In this document: positions 6,525 to 15,052 of the stretch, in pieces
Layout of the letters: each line of letters begins with the position of its first letter
Position numbering within the stretch: position 1 is the stretch's first letter
Source: Alistipes_A hominis
GTDB taxonomy: Bacteria > Bacteroidota > Bacteroidia > Bacteroidales > Rikenellaceae
Length of the DNA stretch: 64,000 nt
Assembly: GCF_014288115.1 (NCBI RefSeq)
Contig: NZ_JACOOK010000001.1
Coordinates: 248,001-312,000, forward strand
Direction of reading: 5' to 3'
Made by a program: the position numbers and the translations under genes
Notes under the pieces: generated by a model
What the model was told of the DNA's origin: nothing
Databases searched by the model: none
The model's input: the letters and a program-made list of their open reading frames with translations, nothing else

Positions 6525-9182
6525 ATGAAAAAATTTTCACTTTTTTGCAGCGCCGCGCTGCTGCTACTGCTTTCGACGACCGTCTCGGCGCAGCGGCCCG
6601 ACGCCCGGACGTCGGTCTCCGACCTGTACGGCTTAAAAATCGAATCGGGCGACTCGCTGGTATTCTGTCGGACGATCCCGTTCCTGGCCGCCCCCGTTTC
6701 CAAACGGGAAAATACCGTCCGGGTCCGCAACGGCGCCGACGAAACCATCCCGGTGGGATCGCCGGCTCGCACGTTGTATCTGCTCGGCATGATCAACGAC
6801 GGCTGGGACAGCGGGCTGGCCCACTGGGGCGAGCATTTCGAACTGCGAGAAACCCGCGAAGACCAGGTGCAGATCGGCACTTCCATCGGCGAAATCGAAA
6901 TCCGCTACGCCGACGGCTCCTCCGACCGTATCCCGATGATCGTCGGCAGTACAATCTGGTTTTTCAACCAATGGAAAAATCCGTCGCACAACGCAGGACG
7001 GGTGATCCGCGAACCGTTCGCCTCGCGCCCCGAATACATGCAGGTGCTGCGCGATGCGCTGCAAGTGCGCGAAACCGGCGAATACATGGAAGCCGGCGAC
7101 AGTTACCGCGCCTATTACCTGCCGGTTACGCCGCGCGAACTGCCGATCGAATCGATCGTCGTTCACAACAACACCGAAAAACGGGGGGAGATCCTGATTT
7201 CGGGAATCACGCTGCAACTGCCCCGGGGCGCGAAACCGACCGAACGGCTGACCGCATTCGGTAAACGTACCGTTATGAAAGGCGATCTGCAACCCGCTTT
7301 CGCGACCGACGACATTCCCGACTTCGGACCGAAACTCGAAGCCCTGTCGGACATCCTTTATACCAGTCTCGACGACCTGCCGAAAAAGGTCGAACGAATC
7401 GACTTCCCGCAGGGATTCAAGGGAACGGGCATCCGCTTCCTTTCCGATTCGGTCGAAGGGGACATGCTGTCGAACATCTGGGTGGCTAACCTGACCAACA
7501 TCGACGAAAAATTCGACCCGGCGACCGGATGCTTTTATGAAACAGGTGTCGGATCTCCGTTTTACGGCGGCTACCAGGGAATCGGAACCTGGGAGCCGAT
7601 CGGCATCTACCGCGAGCCCTACTCCCGTACCTCGGATCACTACGTGCGGCAGGCGCTGCGCTGCATCGACAACCCGCAACGGCTTACCAGCTACGTGGAC
7701 TACTGCGACAAATGGCTCTATTTCTACCGGGCCGACCGCGATCCGCAGAACGGACCGGACAACGGGCCGATCGACGTCTCCAAATATCCGAAAGACGCGC
7801 CCCCGCACTGGGCGTTCGTGATGAACGGCCCCGCCGCGATCCCTTACGAGATCAACGAAATTCCGGGAGACGAAGAGATGGAAGGACACTCCTCGACGAT
7901 CGTCAGCCGCTGGTTCGCCTGGAAGCAGCTCGGTAAACCGACCGGAGAGTGGCTCACCGAAACGCGCGACAGCGTCTACCGCAAAAGCCGCTGGCAATCG
8001 ACCAAAGACGCCACCGACTTTATCTGCTGGCTGCTCGACTATACCGGCCGCGACGTTGTGTACAGCGAGGGCGAATTCACCGGATGGGCGGCGAAATTCA
8101 GCAAGATCAGCCAGATCCCGAAAAACATGGATACCGAAACCGACCCGCGGAAAATCCGGGATAATTACGCCAACTGCGATATGTACGAAGTGTACGCCAG
8201 CTATACGTCGATGACGGCGCTGCTGTGCTCGGCCGAAATGGCCGAAGCGATGGGCGACACGGCGCTGGCAGAAAAATACAGGGCCTATGCGGAGCGCATC
8301 CGCGGCGGAATGCTGCGAATGCTGGCCGTCGGGCCGGATCACGACCGGATGTGGCGCGTAGCCCGCAACTCCGTGCTGCCGAGCCTGCAGGACTGCCTGG
8401 TACAGGCCTGGTTCTCGCTCTATCGCGAAGGGCTCGACCCGCAGCGGATGGACGAAGACCTAACGCCGATCACGCGTCACACGCTCAGACGCCAACTGAA
8501 CCAACGCTACGGCGATACCCCGGTGCTCGGCATGGGATACGGTATCGGGTGGCTGACCCACTCGGCGCTGGTGCTCGACCAAATGGACAATGCCGGACGG
8601 CTGCTGGTCAGCATCGCCCGCTACACGTACGACAAAAACATGAATTACGCAGACAGCACGCGCGGGATCGACTGGCGAAAATGGATGTGGATCATCCCCG
8701 AAGGGGCGAACATCATGCCCGACGGCCGTTGGTACCGCATCTGCGACCTGAGCAACGGAGCCAATCAGGGACCGGCCATGAACGCGCTGGAAATCTGTGC
8801 CGGCGTGGACGACTCGCGCGACGACCGGGTACGGCTGCTGCCGCGTATCCCCGACCCGCTGAACGGACTGGAAGTAACCGGAGCCCGCGTGATGACCCGC
8901 AGCGGCGACCGACTGGAGAGCGCCACGATCGACTACGCCTACCGGCGCGGCCAACGTTTCACGCTGCGGTGCGACAAACCGGTGCCGGCGCTGGACATCC
9001 GCTTCGGCCCCTATACCGGGCAGGCTGAGGCCGACCGGATCGCCGAAGCGGTACGCGCAAAAGGCGGGGCCGACGTGCGGGTCGAACGCTCGGGCAGCTT
9101 TCACGGGCAGCCGGCCTACTGGGTCTGGATCGAAAATATAACCGGAACACAAAATTACGAAGTCGAAACGCCGGGTTTGTAA
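6525..9182 (+). CDS. Large secreted protein, probable six-hairpin (alpha/alpha)6 glycosidase-like
   Basis: 885 aa with a clear signal peptide (LFCSAALLLLLSTTVSAQ). An N-terminal beta-sandwich (about residues 25-250) precedes an alpha-rich region with barrel-type segments such as GHSSTIVSRWFAWKQLGK and YRAYAERIRGGMLRML, acidic loops (DNGPIDVSKYPKD) and a C-terminal beta region (about 770-885). This layout, with many Trp and Tyr, is typical of six-hairpin glycosidases that trim plant or host glycans, but I cannot assign a GH family or name catalytic acids. Cell location should be periplasm or surface. It is followed by an intrinsic terminator, so it is a single-gene unit. It diverges from the ABC-F gene. 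Confidence 0.7.
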   Translation: MKKFSLFCSAALLLLLSTTVSAQRPDARTSVSDLYGLKIESGDSLVFCRTIPFLAAPVSKRENTVRVRNGADETIPVGSPARTLYLLGMINDGWDSGLAHWGEHFELRETREDQVQIGTSIGEIEIRYADGSSDRIPMIVGSTIWFFNQWKNPSHNAGRVIREPFASRPEYMQVLRDALQVRETGEYMEAGDSYRAYYLPVTPRELPIESIVVHNNTEKRGEILISGITLQLPRGAKPTERLTAFGKRTVMKGDLQPAFATDDIPDFGPKLEALSDILYTSLDDLPKKVERIDFPQGFKGTGIRFLSDSVEGDMLSNIWVANLTNIDEKFDPATGCFYETGVGSPFYGGYQGIGTWEPIGIYREPYSRTSDHYVRQALRCIDNPQRLTSYVDYCDKWLYFYRADRDPQNGPDNGPIDVSKYPKDAPPHWAFVMNGPAAIPYEINEIPGDEEMEGHSSTIVSRWFAWKQLGKPTGEWLTETRDSVYRKSRWQSTKDATDFICWLLDYTGRDVVYSEGEFTGWAAKFSKISQIPKNMDTETDPRKIRDNYANCDMYEVYASYTSMTALLCSAEMAEAMGDTALAEKYRAYAERIRGGMLRMLAVGPDHDRMWRVARNSVLPSLQDCLVQAWFSLYREGLDPQRMDEDLTPITRHTLRRQLNQRYGDTPVLGMGYGIGWLTHSALVLDQMDNAGRLLVSIARYTYDKNMNYADSTRGIDWRKWMWIIPEGANIMPDGRWYRICDLSNGANQGPAMNALEICAGVDDSRDDRVRLLPRIPDPLNGLEVTGARVMTRSGDRLESATIDYAYRRGQRFTLRCDKPVPALDIRFGPYTGQAEADRIAEAVRAKGGADVRVERSGSFHGQPAYWVWIENITGTQNYEVETPGL

Positions 9183-9200
9183 TTCGAATTTTCCACTACA

Positions 9201-9234
9201 ATGCCGGCGCTCACGATGGGCGCCGGTATTTTTT
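9201..9234 (+). terminator. Intrinsic terminator after the secreted glycosidase-like gene
   Basis: Stem ATGCCGGCGC / GCGCCGGTAT with a 9-base loop, directly followed by a T run. It starts 18 bp after the stop at 9182. Confidence 0.85.
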
Positions 9235-9465
9235 CAATACGATAATCGCGCAGGACTGTCGGTCATCCGTCAAAAGACATTTGATATAAGCAATAAACAT
9301 AATACTTTATAACTAATTAGGACAGCGGATAATAATTGGGAAAATCATCCTACACGGACATGCAAAGATCCGGTAACGATTGTAAACGAAAGAGAAGCAG
9401 AACTTATGCGCAGCACCGGACAAACGCTTTTGCGAAAAACAATCTTTTTAGATTAAAAATCGTTT

Positions 9466-10686
9466 ATGACAAAAAAATTATTCGGAATTATATTTCTGAT
9501 ATTCCTTTTTGGGGGTTGTTCGAATATCTCAAAAGAGGGAATCAAAGAAGATGGCCGCCCCGTCTCTGAAATGAAAATCTATCGAGATTCGTTTCGAACT
9601 ATCGACGTGAAGGAAATTGACGGGAGTTCAGCATTTAACGTAGAAGAAATTTGCGATTCCGTTTCATTTATAAGACTCAGTAGCGATACAGAAGCGACGA
9701 TAGGAGCAATTGATCAGATTATCTTTCTGGACAGCGTATTGATATTACGGGACGGATACACCTCCAAATCGGTAAAGATGTTCTCCAAATCGGGACAGTT
9801 CGTACGCTCTATCGGGAGTCACGGAAGAGGGCCGGGCGAATACATAGAACCGACGTTTATGGAACTTTACGGTAATAAGATAGCCATATACGATCAATTT
9901 ATGCGTCGCATACAGTTTTATAATCTCGAGGGAAAGTTTCTCAAATCGGTCAAATTTCCTTTTTATAGCATGAAGTTCCATATTTTCAACGACAATCAAT
10001 ATCTTTTCAACTCGATAAGCTGCGATAACGACGAATTTAGATCGATCGTCAATTATTCTGTTTTCGAGACCGATTCTACCGGAACATTTACTTCCCGCGG
10101 ATTTTACAGAAAAAAGAATACCTATCAAAGCCTGGTGAACAGACACAATTTTTTCCCGAAAAACAATATCGTTTATTACCGCCCGGTCTACAACGATACG
10201 ATTTATTCGATTCACGAGAACGGAAGTATCCGGGTCGAGTTCGCCGTGAATTTCGGAGATCGTACCGTACCGGAAAAATACCGGAACGGAAAACGGAAAA
10301 GAGATTTGAAAAAAGCGCAGGACGGTACCAAATTTCTATTCATGAACGGCGATTTTTACCTGACAAAAGATTATCTTCACTTCAGTTATTCCAGAGCGCA
10401 TCGTAAATTCGATTGTATTTATTCCCTTTCGACGGGAAAATTGATATCCTTCGGTAAAAAATACGGTTTTTTTCCGCTGTTTTTTGCCAATATAATCGGG
10501 TCGACCGAAGACGCATTTATCGGGTATATGTTTCCGATCATGGTTACCAATGACGTGGCGGCCTGGAAAAGTCTTCCTTACGATTCACTCGTAAAACAAT
10601 TCGGCCGAGCAAGAACGGATTTGGGCTTATCCATGCAGAAAGAAGACAATCCGATTATTACATTCTTTTATCCGAAACAATTCTAA
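9466..10686 (+). CDS. Six-bladed beta-propeller lipoprotein
   Basis: 406 aa. Lipoprotein signal peptide IIFLIFLFGGCSN, Cys at about residue 18. The body shows propeller-blade repeats (for example FSKSGQFVRSIGSHGRGPGE near 108-127 and FYNLEGKFLKSV near 150), the GxGxGPGEY-type motif of the Bacteroidota six-bladed (NHL-like) family. These are abundant surface proteins of unknown ligand, often next to peptide or polysaccharide gene clusters. Its base composition is clearly AT-richer than the genes on either side, and the 230 bp before it is also AT-rich, so it may have been acquired separately. I see no clear consensus promoter in that upstream stretch. A perfect palindrome terminator follows. 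Confidence 0.8.
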   Translation: MTKKLFGIIFLIFLFGGCSNISKEGIKEDGRPVSEMKIYRDSFRTIDVKEIDGSSAFNVEEICDSVSFIRLSSDTEATIGAIDQIIFLDSVLILRDGYTSKSVKMFSKSGQFVRSIGSHGRGPGEYIEPTFMELYGNKIAIYDQFMRRIQFYNLEGKFLKSVKFPFYSMKFHIFNDNQYLFNSISCDNDEFRSIVNYSVFETDSTGTFTSRGFYRKKNTYQSLVNRHNFFPKNNIVYYRPVYNDTIYSIHENGSIRVEFAVNFGDRTVPEKYRNGKRKRDLKKAQDGTKFLFMNGDFYLTKDYLHFSYSRAHRKFDCIYSLSTGKLISFGKKYGFFPLFFANIIGSTEDAFIGYMFPIMVTNDVAAWKSLPYDSLVKQFGRARTDLGLSMQKEDNPIITFFYPKQF

Positions 10687-10735
10687 TCCGTAAAATGAAG
10701 CGAGAATTTAACTCCCGATTCCCCTACCGGATAAA

Positions 10736-10775
10736 CGAAAAGTTCCCCGGGTCGTACGACCCGGGGAACTTTTCG
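10736..10775. terminator. Bidirectional terminator, perfect 20-bp palindrome
   Basis: CGAAAAGTTCCCCGGGTCGT is followed directly by its exact reverse complement. It lies between convergent genes (10686 and 10813) and has A and T runs at its ends, so it can stop transcription both ways. Confidence 0.8.
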
Positions 10776-10812
10776 TCCCGGCAATTTTTACAATCCGGCA
10801 GCGGTTTTCCGC

Positions 10813-11448
10813 CTATTCGAGCGGCGTAAGTTCCACACGGCGGAATTCGATGGGGCCGCCTTCGCTCTGCAAGCCGATATAGCCCTTGTTATTCGACACG
10901 CCGGTAATCCGGTTCTGCAACTCGCCGTTGATATAAACCGTCACCGTACTATCGTCGCAGATCACCTCGGCGCTGTTCCACTCCCCGACCGGCTTTTCGT
11001 TCGATGCGTTCATTTTGGTCACGATCATCAGCGTCGAATCGGCCCGGTATTCGGCGCAATCGGCTCCGCCCGAATTGATCAGGTCGCCGGCGCGGCCGTT
11101 CCACAACTGGCACTCGTAGCAATCGGGCCAGATACCGTCCTGCTGGATGTTGACGAAAATCCCGCTGTTGGTCGCGCTGTCGGGCCAGCGCCACTGGGCG
11201 TTCAGCTTATAATTCGAATAAGCTTTGTCGGTACGTACGTATCCGAACGGTCCGGACAGGGCGATCACGCTGTCGCGAACGACGAATTCCTGCTGCGGAT
11301 TCAACGTCGAATCCTGCATGTAAAGTACCCATCCGGTCAGATCCGTTCCGTTGAAGAGCCGGACGGAATCCGCCTTTTTCTCCGTGCAGGAGAACAAGGC
11401 AAGCGCAGCGGCGACTGCGACAAACGAGCCTGTTTTTTTCATTTTCAT
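10813..11448 (-). CDS. DUF1080 (3-keto-disaccharide hydrolase) family lipoprotein
   Basis: 211 aa with a lipoprotein signal (AAALALFSCTEKK, Cys about residue 20). The mature part is one DUF1080 jelly-roll of concanavalin type: FNGTDLTGW at its start, TNSGIFVNI and CYECQLWNG in the middle, and a GYIGLQSEGGPIEFRRVEL end. Members hydrolyse 3-keto-glycosides or bind such sugars in Bacteroidota and Planctomycetes. The acidic residues of the pocket are not certain from reading alone. A close paralogue lies at 25377-26012. It follows the acyl-ACP thioesterase by 31 bp on the same strand, which probably reflects co-transcription and not a shared pathway. Confidence 0.85.
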   Translation of the reverse strand: MKMKKTGSFVAVAAALALFSCTEKKADSVRLFNGTDLTGWVLYMQDSTLNPQQEFVVRDSVIALSGPFGYVRTDKAYSNYKLNAQWRWPDSATNSGIFVNIQQDGIWPDCYECQLWNGRAGDLINSGGADCAEYRADSTLMIVTKMNASNEKPVGEWNSAEVICDDSTVTVYINGELQNRITGVSNNKGYIGLQSEGGPIEFRRVELTPLE

Positions 11449-11479
11449 TCATATTTCAGCTTTGCACGCAAAGCCGGGG

Positions 11480-12223
11480 TTATCGATTTTTATTCCACTG
11501 AAAAACTGCCTTGCAGGCCGTCGTGCCCTCCGGCATCAAACGCACTTCGAAACGGTCGCCGCACTCGCCCTCTTCGTAATAAACCTGCACTTGCTGACCG
11601 TAACGCGTCTCATGTATAAAATTGATGTCCAGTCGCTTCATCTGTCCTTCGGTCAAACGCTCCAGCGGCAACGTATCGATCATCCACTGGATATACTTCA
11701 TCGTATTGGTATGCTGATTGAAGTCGACGTCGCTGTACCGCACCCGGCGGTCGTCGGCCAATTGTCCATCCACCCGCGCGATTTTCAGCGGTTTGCCGAC
11801 GGGACACGGTTCGGAAATCAGCGCCCGGTTGTAATCCACGTTTTCGCGCAGATCGAGCGGCAGACGGCTCTGCATGTCGATCATCGCCCAACAGGTCGAC
11901 GCCGCGGCGATCCGGCGATCGTCGGCATCGTGCACCACAAAATTACGCGTAGTCATCAGCCGGCTGATCTCGCCTACCCACGTCCCGATCGTATAGCGCT
12001 CGTACTCTTCCGGAAAGCGGTACACTTCGACCGCCATGCGCGAAAGCACCCAGGTCATATTCTTCCGCTGCAGTTCCCTGACCCCGAACCCGATCTGATC
12101 GGCGTCTTCACCGGCGGCGTGCAGGATACAATCGCCCAGCGTAAAAATCGTGGCTTTTTTGGTCAGATCCACCTCTCGCGGCTGCACCTGATAGGAATAT
12201 CGCGGATACGGGAATTCATTCAT
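11480..12223 (-). CDS. Acyl-ACP thioesterase (FatA/FatB-like double hotdog)
   Basis: 247 aa, the normal length of bacterial FatA-like enzymes. Seen: N-terminal hotdog with RYSYQVQPREVDLTKKATI, IGTWVGEISRLMTTRNFVV, and ASTCWAMIDMQSR; the second hotdog has VRYSDVDFNQHTNTMKYIQW, which carries the catalytic Asn/His pair (DFNQHTN), and FIHETRYGQQVQVYYEE. The enzyme releases free fatty acids from acyl-ACP in the cytoplasm and so sets chain length. It starts divergently from the Cys-rich protein gene and has its own promoter-like site about 42-70 bp upstream. Chain-length preference cannot be read. Confidence 0.9.
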   Translation of the reverse strand: MNEFPYPRYSYQVQPREVDLTKKATIFTLGDCILHAAGEDADQIGFGVRELQRKNMTWVLSRMAVEVYRFPEEYERYTIGTWVGEISRLMTTRNFVVHDADDRRIAAASTCWAMIDMQSRLPLDLRENVDYNRALISEPCPVGKPLKIARVDGQLADDRRVRYSDVDFNQHTNTMKYIQWMIDTLPLERLTEGQMKRLDINFIHETRYGQQVQVYYEEGECGDRFEVRLMPEGTTACKAVFQWNKNR

Positions 12224-12264
12224 CGCACATCGGATCGTTTATCGGATTCATGGATTTTTCCCGA

Positions 12265-12294
12265 CGAAGATACGAATTTGAAGGCGTTTCCAAA
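12265..12294 (-). promoter_or_regulatory. Promoter of the acyl-ACP thioesterase gene
   Basis: Minus strand: TTTG, 18 bp, TATCTTCG (one mismatch to TAnnTTTG), about 42 bp before the ATG. Confidence 0.5.
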
Positions 12295-12304
12295 AATTTT
12301 TACG

Positions 12305-12312
12305 TATTTTTG
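12305..12312 (+). promoter_or_regulatory. -7 promoter box of the Cys-rich secreted protein
   Basis: TATTTTTG matches TAnnTTTG exactly; TTTG at 12277-12280 is slightly far (24 bp). Predicted leader of about 105 nt contains a weak AGCCC...GGGCT stem before the A-rich start region. Confidence 0.45.
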
Positions 12313-12425
12313 TGGAGACGGATACTACCGCCGGATAAAAGCCCGTTTGTTTTGTTGGATATCCCGAATAGGGCTGTCCTGCTGAATAAGAACGATTGAT
12401 TTTAATTTTTTAAAACCGAAGAAAG

Positions 12426-12746
12426 ATGAAGAAAAAAGTGTTATTCATGGTTTCGCTGTTTGCCGTAGCCCTGTTCACGGTAGCGTTGGCGCAGGCCCCG
12501 CAGAGCGAAAAAGCGACCAAAGCGAAAACCGAATGCTGCCAGAAAGCCAAATGCGCAAAGACCTGCGATGTAAAATGCGAGAACGCTTGCGGTGAAAATT
12601 GTGAGAAAGCCTGCGGATGTGCAGAAGGCGTCTGCAAAGAAGGATGTCAGGAAAATTGCAAAAAAGAGTGCTGCAAGAAGGAAGCCTGCAAAGAAGGAAA
12701 CAAAGCTTGCTGCCACAGTAAAAAAGCTTGTCCGGCCAGAAAATAA
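12426..12746 (+). CDS. Small secreted Cys/Lys-rich metallothionein-like protein
   Basis: 106 aa. A signal peptide (KVLFMVSLFAVALFTVALAQ) is followed by a mature part of about 84 residues containing 18 cysteines, mostly in CxxxC, CC and CxC spacing (CCQKAKCAKTCDVKCENAC, CKEGCQENCKKECCKKEAC), and many lysines and glutamates. There is one histidine. No enzyme domain is visible. The Cys density suggests metal binding or a disulfide-bonded envelope peptide; both are inference. It has its own promoter box and a strong terminator, so it is a separate small transcript. It is not next to the Czc genes. Confidence 0.8.
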   Translation: MKKKVLFMVSLFAVALFTVALAQAPQSEKATKAKTECCQKAKCAKTCDVKCENACGENCEKACGCAEGVCKEGCQENCKKECCKKEACKEGNKACCHSKKACPARK

Positions 12747-12760
12747 CGAGTTTTTGTTAC

Positions 12761-12805
12761 CGATAAAAAAGGGATGTCTTCTCCGACACCCCTTTTTTTT
12801 ATCGG
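12761..12805. terminator. Bidirectional terminator between convergent genes
   Basis: CGATAAAAAAGGG-A-TGTC, short loop, GACA-CCC-CTTTTTTTTATCG. The flanks are complementary, giving T runs in both directions. Confidence 0.85.
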
Positions 12806-12815
12806 TCTTCTCCGG

Positions 12816-13991
12816 CTATTGCAGCGGCACGATCGCCTCTTCGCAATGGGTCAGTTTCTCGACGCCGTTATCGGTTACCAGAAAACTGTTTTCGATGCCG
12901 ACGGCTCCGACCGACGGAATGACGAACTTCGGTTCGAGCGCGAAAACCATACCCGGAACCAGCGCTTCCTTCGACCGCGGCGCGAGTACGGGCGCTTCGT
13001 TGATCTCGATTCCGATCCCATGGCCGATAAATCCGGCCTGCTGGCGGTGTCCCATAAAATAATCGGACAGCCCTGCGTCGGCGGCGATCCGCACGGCCAG
13101 GTTGTAAAGATCGGCCGCCGGAACTCCCGGCGCCGCCGTCTGCTCGATCCGCCGTTGAATCTCCAACGCAGTGTCATGCGCTCTATAAGCCCGATCGGTC
13201 AGCTTTCCGACCGAAAAAACACGGGTCATGTCGGTCATATAACCGGTGAAATTCCCGCCCATATCGACCATCACGCTGGTTCCGTCGGTCAACGGAGTAC
13301 CGTTTCCGCCGACCGGAAGCGAGGCGTCCAGACCGGCCCCGCCGAGCGCGAAATCGTACGGCGACGGCGCATCGGCATTGTCCCCGGCCAGCAGACTCCC
13401 CATGAAGATCTCCATGCTCTGCCCGAAAATCCGGAAAATACCGAGCGACCCGAGCCGGCGGCTTTCGCGCTCGATCTCGATCGACAGTTCGGTGTCGGTC
13501 ATACCGGGACGGTAAAGCGACGGAATCCGCTCGTAAAGCCGGGCATGTAGCACGCCCGAACGCATGATCCGGCCGATCTCGTAAATGGTCTTGATGCTCC
13601 GCACCCCGCGCAGCAACTGCGTTCCGTTGCAAACGACGCGAGGATCGAAGATCTTTTCGTAGCGCCGATACTCGTTGTAGGAAATGGAATCGGTTTCGAG
13701 GAACAGCTTCGCGGGCATCGGGATTCCCCGCTGCTGCAAATGGCCGGCGATCTCCTCCGGTTTGCGGATATAGATCACGTTACCGCCTTTCAGCCCGACC
13801 GGGCGGCGGACGAAAAAAAGCGGATCGCCCTCGAGACGCACATAGGCCGCCCCGCTGAAAATTCTTCCCGATACGTAAAACAGGTTCACATTGGTCGTTA
13901 TCAGGATCGCGTCGCCCCCTTCCCGTGCCAACGCCTGCTGCAAAGCGTTCCAACGCTTGCGCAGTTCCTGAATCATCTGTTCGTTATACAT
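12816..13991 (-). CDS. M24 family metallopeptidase (Xaa-Pro aminopeptidase type)
   Basis: 391 aa. An N-terminal creatinase-like domain (residues 1-150, NLFYVSGRIFSGAAYVRLEG) precedes the pita-bread domain. The five metal ligands of M24 are recognisable: VMVDMGGNFTGYMTDMTRVF (two Asp), GHGIGIEINEAP (His), FALEPKF (Glu), and VGIENSFLVTDNG (Glu). These enzymes are cytoplasmic and remove the residue before proline, with two Mn, Co or Zn ions. It ends an operon reading EamA, GNAT, DUF2148, M24. No feature ties its substrate to the neighbours. A convergent terminator lies just beyond its stop. Confidence 0.9.
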   Translation of the reverse strand: MYNEQMIQELRKRWNALQQALAREGGDAILITTNVNLFYVSGRIFSGAAYVRLEGDPLFFVRRPVGLKGGNVIYIRKPEEIAGHLQQRGIPMPAKLFLETDSISYNEYRRYEKIFDPRVVCNGTQLLRGVRSIKTIYEIGRIMRSGVLHARLYERIPSLYRPGMTDTELSIEIERESRRLGSLGIFRIFGQSMEIFMGSLLAGDNADAPSPYDFALGGAGLDASLPVGGNGTPLTDGTSVMVDMGGNFTGYMTDMTRVFSVGKLTDRAYRAHDTALEIQRRIEQTAAPGVPAADLYNLAVRIAADAGLSDYFMGHRQQAGFIGHGIGIEINEAPVLAPRSKEALVPGMVFALEPKFVIPSVGAVGIENSFLVTDNGVEKLTHCEEAIVPLQ

Positions 13992-14003
13992 ATAAAGCGA
14001 TTA

Positions 14004-14540
14004 TTAGCGTGTCGATGGTCTGTCGAAAAACGGATTTTTGGAAGATGCGCTGAGCGGAATGGCGTAGACTGCGTGGCAGTCGGTCAGCAGGCCGATCCGC
14101 CGTGCGGCGAATCCTACCGAGAACATCACCCGGCTGTCGACCCGCAGATCGGCGGCCTTGGCCGTCATCGAACCGATCGCGATCCCCAGGTCGGTCATAT
14201 TGATCGCACAAGGGACGTCCGGATGCTCGTTTTTCGCAACGCAAGTCGGGTAACCGCAATAGCCGCAGTTCAGCGACATCACCGAACTGCGGGAGCCGAC
14301 CAGAATCACGGCGTCGGCCTGTCGGATGTTCTCCGCATCGCGCAGAAAAAATTTCATCCCGGTCGCGGCCGATGCGTCGCGAACGGCCCCGGCCAGTTCG
14401 GCGATCGTTTCCCCGGTAACCGTTACGATCTCGATAATATCGATCCCCTTGCCTTTAGGGGCCGTCCGCCCGGCGATCATGATCTGCCTGGCGATCGCCG
14501 CCATCTCTTCGCGGCGGCACTCCCTTTCGTCGATAACCAT
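14004..14540 (-). CDS. DUF2148 ferredoxin-like protein
   Basis: 178 aa. It has the DUF2148 arrangement: an N-terminal alpha/beta part (GIDIIEIVTVTGETIAELAG), a CGYCGYPTC cluster at about residues 92-100 with CAIN about 15 residues later that could ligate a 4Fe-4S centre, then DLGIAIGSMTAKAADLRVD. The biochemical function of this family is not known; the Cys pattern implies redox or Fe-S binding. It sits 12 bp upstream of the M24 gene and 17 bp downstream of the GNAT gene, so it belongs to the same transcript. Probably cytoplasmic, as no signal peptide is seen. Confidence 0.85.
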   Translation of the reverse strand: MVIDERECRREEMAAIARQIMIAGRTAPKGKGIDIIEIVTVTGETIAELAGAVRDASAATGMKFFLRDAENIRQADAVILVGSRSSVMSLNCGYCGYPTCVAKNEHPDVPCAINMTDLGIAIGSMTAKAADLRVDSRVMFSVGFAARRIGLLTDCHAVYAIPLSASSKNPFFDRPSTR

Positions 14541-14557
14541 ACTTTTATTGTTTTATG

Positions 14558-15052
14558 TCATTGCTTACCGGATAATTCCCGTATACGCTCCTCGGTCAGC
14601 CGGAAAATACTCCATTGTTCCATCCGAACCGCTCCGAGCGACTCGTAAAACGCAATCGCAGGAGCGTTCCAGTTCAACGCCACCCACTCCATCCGGCGAC
14701 ACTTCCTCCGGGCGGCCAATCCGACCAGGTGCAGGAACAACGTTTTGCCGTACCCCTTTCCCCGGAACTCCCTGTCTACGAAAATATCCTCCAGGTAAAG
14801 TCCCCTCTGACCGCGAAACGTGGAAAAATTGTGAAAAAAGAGAGCGAACCCGACCGGCCGGCCGGCCACCTCGCCCAGAATCACCTCGGCCTGCCGTTCC
14901 CGGAACACCGAACGGCGCAACGCCTCTTCGGACGTATCGACTTCGTGTTCGAGCTTCTCGTACTCCGCCATCTTACGGATAAACCGGTAGACGACCGGAG
15001 CATCCTCTTCCGTGGCGAAACGAACGGTCATCGGTTCATTCATCGTATGCAT
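14558..15052 (-). CDS. GNAT N-acetyltransferase (spermine/diamine-acetyltransferase-like)
   Basis: About 164 aa from the chosen start at 15052, which follows the end of the upstream EamA gene with a short overlap; a longer frame up to 15091 is open but lies inside that gene. GNAT features: VRFATEEDAPVVYRFIRKMA, YLEDIFVDREFRGKGYGKTL (acetyl-CoA loop RGKGYG), and WNAPAIAFYESLGA. The pattern of EYEKLEHEVDTSEEALR and LYLEDIFVD is close to SAT1/SpeG-like diamine acetyltransferases, so polyamine or thialysine acetylation is possible but not proven. It is the second gene of a four-gene operon. Confidence 0.85.
   Translation of the reverse strand: MHTMNEPMTVRFATEEDAPVVYRFIRKMAEYEKLEHEVDTSEEALRRSVFRERQAEVILGEVAGRPVGFALFFHNFSTFRGQRGLYLEDIFVDREFRGKGYGKTLFLHLVGLAARRKCRRMEWVALNWNAPAIAFYESLGAVRMEQWSIFRLTEERIRELSGKQ

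Noticed and set aside
6633..8342. Long minus-strand frame of 569 codons within the secreted glycosidase-like gene
   Set aside because: It is a mirror frame of the GC-rich gene on the plus strand, without any recognisable protein motif.
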